This document shows, in pieces, positions 5,509 to 7,240 of a stretch of 7,240 bases of DNA. Under the pieces are notes generated by a model. It saw only the letters and a program-made list of their open reading frames with translations, was not told where the DNA came from and did not search any database. Source of the stretch: SIG673 sp045653945 (GTDB lineage Bacteria > Bacillota > Clostridia > Oscillospirales > CAG-272); contig JAZOML010000036.1 in assembly GCA_045653945.1 (NCBI GenBank), positions 1-7,240 on the forward strand, written 5' to 3'. The position numbers and the translations under genes were made by a program. Position 1 is the first letter of the stretch. Each line of letters begins with the position of its first letter.

Positions 5509-5537
5509 TTGTATTTAAGTTTTAAGTGTGTTATAAT
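5509..5537 (+). promoter_or_regulatory. cysK promoter (extended -10)
   Basis: A perfect -10 TATAAT (5532-5537) preceded by TGT (extended -10) with a weak -35 TTGTAT (5509-5514) at 17 bp. The short inverted repeat AACTT/AAGTT (5506-5510, 5517-5521) spans the -35 and could be an operator, unproven. The transcript would start near 5544, leaving a leader under 20 nt. Confidence 0.7.
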
Positions 5538-5546
5538 ATGGTAGAA

Positions 5547-5552
5547 AGGCGG
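5547..5552 (+). promoter_or_regulatory. Shine-Dalgarno deciding the cysK start
   Basis: AGGCGG lies 9 nt before ATG 5562 and only 3 nt before ATG 5556, so 5562 is preferred. The GTG at 5526 in the same frame falls upstream of the -10 hexamer and cannot be on the mRNA from this promoter. Confidence 0.65.
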
Positions 5553-5561
5553 TTTATGTCT

Positions 5562-6488
5562 ATGAAAATTTATAATGGAATTAAAGAGCTTGTTGGAAAT
5601 ACAAAGCTTGTTTATATTGAAAATTTTTGCAAAAAGTACGGGATTAAGGCTAAAATTTGCCTTAAGCTTGAAAGCGGCAATCCTGCCGGAAGTGTTAAGG
5701 ACAGAGCCGCATTATATATGATTGAGGATGCTGAAAAAAGAGGATTAATCAAAAGCGGTGCTACGATTATTGAGCCGACAAGCGGTAATACCGGCATAGG
5801 TCTTGCCGCAATAGGCAGAGCTAAGGGCTACAAGGTGATTTTAACTATGCCTGATACAATGAGTATTGAACGTAGAAACCTGCTTAAATCATACGGCGCT
5901 GAGGTTGTTTTAACTAACGGTGAGCTTGGTATGAGGGGAGCTATCGAAAAAGCAAACGAATTGCACGAAAATATCCCGAATAGCTTTATTGCAGGTCAGT
6001 TTGAGAATCCCGCAAACGCACTCGCGCACTATAAAACCACCGGTCCTGAAATTTGGAGTGATACCGACGGTCAAATTGCCGCATTTATTGCGGGTGTTGG
6101 CACAGGTGCAACGGTTTCAGGTACAGGAAAGTACCTGAAAGAACAAAACTCCAACGTTAAAATTATAGCAGTAGAACCAATTAGCTCACCTATGATAACA
6201 AAAGGTAAGTCTGCACCGCATAAAATTCAAGGCATAGGCGCAAATTTTATTCCCGCAAATTATAAAGCAGAATACGTTGACGAGGTTATTGCCGTTTCTA
6301 ATGAGGACGCATATAAATATGGCAAAGAGGTTGCTACTTGCGAGGGAATTCTTGTTGGTATATCCTCCGGCGCAAATCTCGCAGCCGCAGTGAATATCGC
6401 TAAAAGCGACGATTTTGACGGTAAAATTATAGTTTGCATAGCGGCTGATAGCGGTGAGCATTATCTTTCCGTTGAGGATTATTTATAA
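5562..6488 (+). CDS. cysK: Cysteine synthase (O-acetylserine sulfhydrylase)
   Basis: This is a PLP enzyme that makes L-cysteine from O-acetylserine and sulfide in the cytoplasm. With ATG 5562 it has 308 residues, the usual CysK size. Motifs in order are NPAGSVKDR (40-48) with the PLP-binding Lys46, the substrate loop EPTSGNTG (70-77), QFENPANALAHYKTTGPEIW (145-164), the PLP-phosphate loop GTGAT (179-183, usually GTGGT), GIGANFIP, VGISSGAN and the C-terminal DSGEHYLS. The N-terminal GNTKLV has Lys where GNTPLV is typical. Cystathionine beta-synthase is a close relative, but the short single-domain form and the GIGANFIP block favour CysK. It is preceded by its own promoter and followed by a weak 7-bp hairpin (6489-6506) without a T-run. 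It appears monocistronic, with no serine acetyltransferase gene beside it. Confidence 0.94.
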   Translation: MKIYNGIKELVGNTKLVYIENFCKKYGIKAKICLKLESGNPAGSVKDRAALYMIEDAEKRGLIKSGATIIEPTSGNTGIGLAAIGRAKGYKVILTMPDTMSIERRNLLKSYGAEVVLTNGELGMRGAIEKANELHENIPNSFIAGQFENPANALAHYKTTGPEIWSDTDGQIAAFIAGVGTGATVSGTGKYLKEQNSNVKIIAVEPISSPMITKGKSAPHKIQGIGANFIPANYKAEYVDEVIAVSNEDAYKYGKEVATCEGILVGISSGANLAAAVNIAKSDDFDGKIIVCIAADSGEHYLSVEDYL

Positions 6489-6585
6489 TTGCCATTATTA
6501 TGGTAAAAGATGCCATTCACGCCGTAATGTTTAGAAAAGTACCCTAAAATACTAATTTAATTAATAGAAAAAAATTGGTAATCTA

Positions 6586-6614
6586 TTGACAAATTATAGT
6601 TTTTGTTGTAGAAT
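6586..6614 (+). promoter_or_regulatory. Sigma-A promoter of fhs
   Basis: Perfect -35 TTGACA (6586-6591), 17-bp spacer and -10 TAGAAT (6609-6614, five of six). The start point is expected near 6621, giving a leader of about 30 nt that carries AGGAG (6635-6639) 10 nt before the ATG. Confidence 0.8.
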
Positions 6615-6649
6615 ATTAAGGAAATATTATATACAGGAGAGTATTAAAA

Positions 6650-7240
6650 ATGCTTACTGATATCGAAATTGCACAATCGGTTGAAATGAAAAATATAACC
6701 GAAATTGCTAAAAACGCCGATATTCCGCTTGAAGCACTTGAACTTTACGGAAAATACAAGGCGAAAATCAATCTTTCCGATGTACCGGTCGATAAAAAAG
6801 ACGGTAAGCTTGTGCTTGTTACCGCGATCACCCCTACCCCGGCAGGCGAGGGAAAAACCACAACAACGATAGGTCTTGCAGATGGTATGAAGAAAATCGG
6901 TAAAAACGTTGTTGTTGCACTTCGTGAGCCCTCTCTTGGTCCTGTTTTCGGTGTTAAGGGCGGCGCAGCAGGTGGCGGATACGCTCAGGTTGTCCCGATG
7001 GAAGATATAAACCTGCATTTCACAGGCGATTTCCACGCAATTGGTGCAGCCAATAACCTTCTTGCAGCTATGCTTGATAATCATATTTATCAGGGTAACA
7101 GTCTTATGATTGATCCCAAGAGAATCGTTTGGAAGCGTTGCGTTGATATGAACGACAGACAGCTTCGTTTCGTTGTAGACGGTCTTGGCGGAACTGTTAA
7201 CGGCACTCCCCGTGAGGACGGATATGACATTACCGTTGCT
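6650..7240 (+). CDS. fhs: Formate-tetrahydrofolate ligase, N-terminal 197 residues (3' end outside window)
   Basis: This enzyme joins formate to tetrahydrofolate with ATP to give 10-formyl-THF, in one-carbon metabolism and in the methyl branch of the Wood-Ljungdahl pathway. My translation has no stop, so about a third of the usual 555-residue chain is present. Hallmarks are YGKYKAKI (33-40), the ATP-binding P-loop TPTPAGEGKTTTT (61-73) and REPSLGPVFGVKGGAAGGGY followed by AQVVPMEDINLHFTGDFHAI, a near-invariant active-site block (from about 95). The ATG is preceded by AGGAG at a 10-nt gap and by its own promoter. Presence of fhs alone does not show acetogenesis, since purine synthesis and glycine/serine interconversion also use it. 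Confidence 0.97.
   Translation, partial: MLTDIEIAQSVEMKNITEIAKNADIPLEALELYGKYKAKINLSDVPVDKKDGKLVLVTAITPTPAGEGKTTTTIGLADGMKKIGKNVVVALREPSLGPVFGVKGGAAGGGYAQVVPMEDINLHFTGDFHAIGAANNLLAAMLDNHIYQGNSLMIDPKRIVWKRCVDMNDRQLRFVVDGLGGTVNGTPREDGYDITVA

Noticed and set aside
5297..5555. T-box or other riboswitch upstream of cysK
   Set aside because: No T-box core or other riboswitch signature is visible, and the promoter leaves a leader shorter than 20 nt.
6489..6506. Hairpin TTGCCAT/ATGGTAA after cysK as a terminator
   Set aside because: The stem is only 7 bp with a G-T pair and is followed by A-rich, not T-rich, sequence, so it does not fit an intrinsic terminator.
6644..7084. 146-codon open frame on the minus strand
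   Set aside because: It is antisense to fhs, whose P-loop and active-site blocks are unmistakable; the antisense product is Cys-rich with no recognisable domain.

Overview
The window looks like the chromosome of an AT-rich, endospore-forming anaerobe of the class Clostridia. The main support is a spoIIGA-sigE sporulation operon. Other genes fit an anaerobic Firmicute: an Fe-S-type fumarase beta subunit, a YkpA/YbiT-like ABC-F ATPase and formate-tetrahydrofolate ligase. Several promoters also have close sigma-A consensus with 17-bp spacers. No species call is possible from the sequence alone.

Left block (1-3281, minus strand): a compact operon reads leftward from a strong sigma-A promoter at 3253-3281. 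It encodes an orphan beta subunit of a class I (Fe-S) fumarate/tartrate hydro-lyase, an ABC-F ATPase with one degenerate ATP site, and the first 354 residues of an SLC13/CitMHS-type anion permease that runs off the left edge. Gene gaps are 16 and 8 bp. The permease and hydro-lyase could belong to organic-acid metabolism; the ABC-F protein is more likely a ribosome-associated factor.

Middle block (3282-4981, plus strand): the divergent intergenic region holds a perfect Spo0A box and a candidate promoter with an over-long -35/-10 spacer, as at Bacillus subtilis spoIIG. It drives spoIIGA (membrane aspartic protease) and sigE (pro-sigma-E). The first product activates the second in the mother cell. 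The sigG gene that often follows sigE is absent at this spot.

tRNA block (4982-5296): 8 bp after the sigE stop begins a near-perfect promoter for tRNA-Ala(CGC), which ends in an intrinsic terminator. Beyond it lies a 157-bp unit that repeats the last 20 bases of the tRNA, including CCA, plus two bases beyond. The unit contains a predicted three-way-junction fold and is followed by a second intrinsic terminator. This is the least ordinary part of the window and may be a tRNA-gene scar, an integration remnant or a structured repeat/RNA.

Right block (5297-7240, plus strand): about 200 bp with no supported gene, then cysK (cysteine synthase) under an extended -10 promoter, then the first 197 residues of fhs (formate-tetrahydrofolate ligase) under its own sigma-A promoter. 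These two are ordinary metabolic genes.
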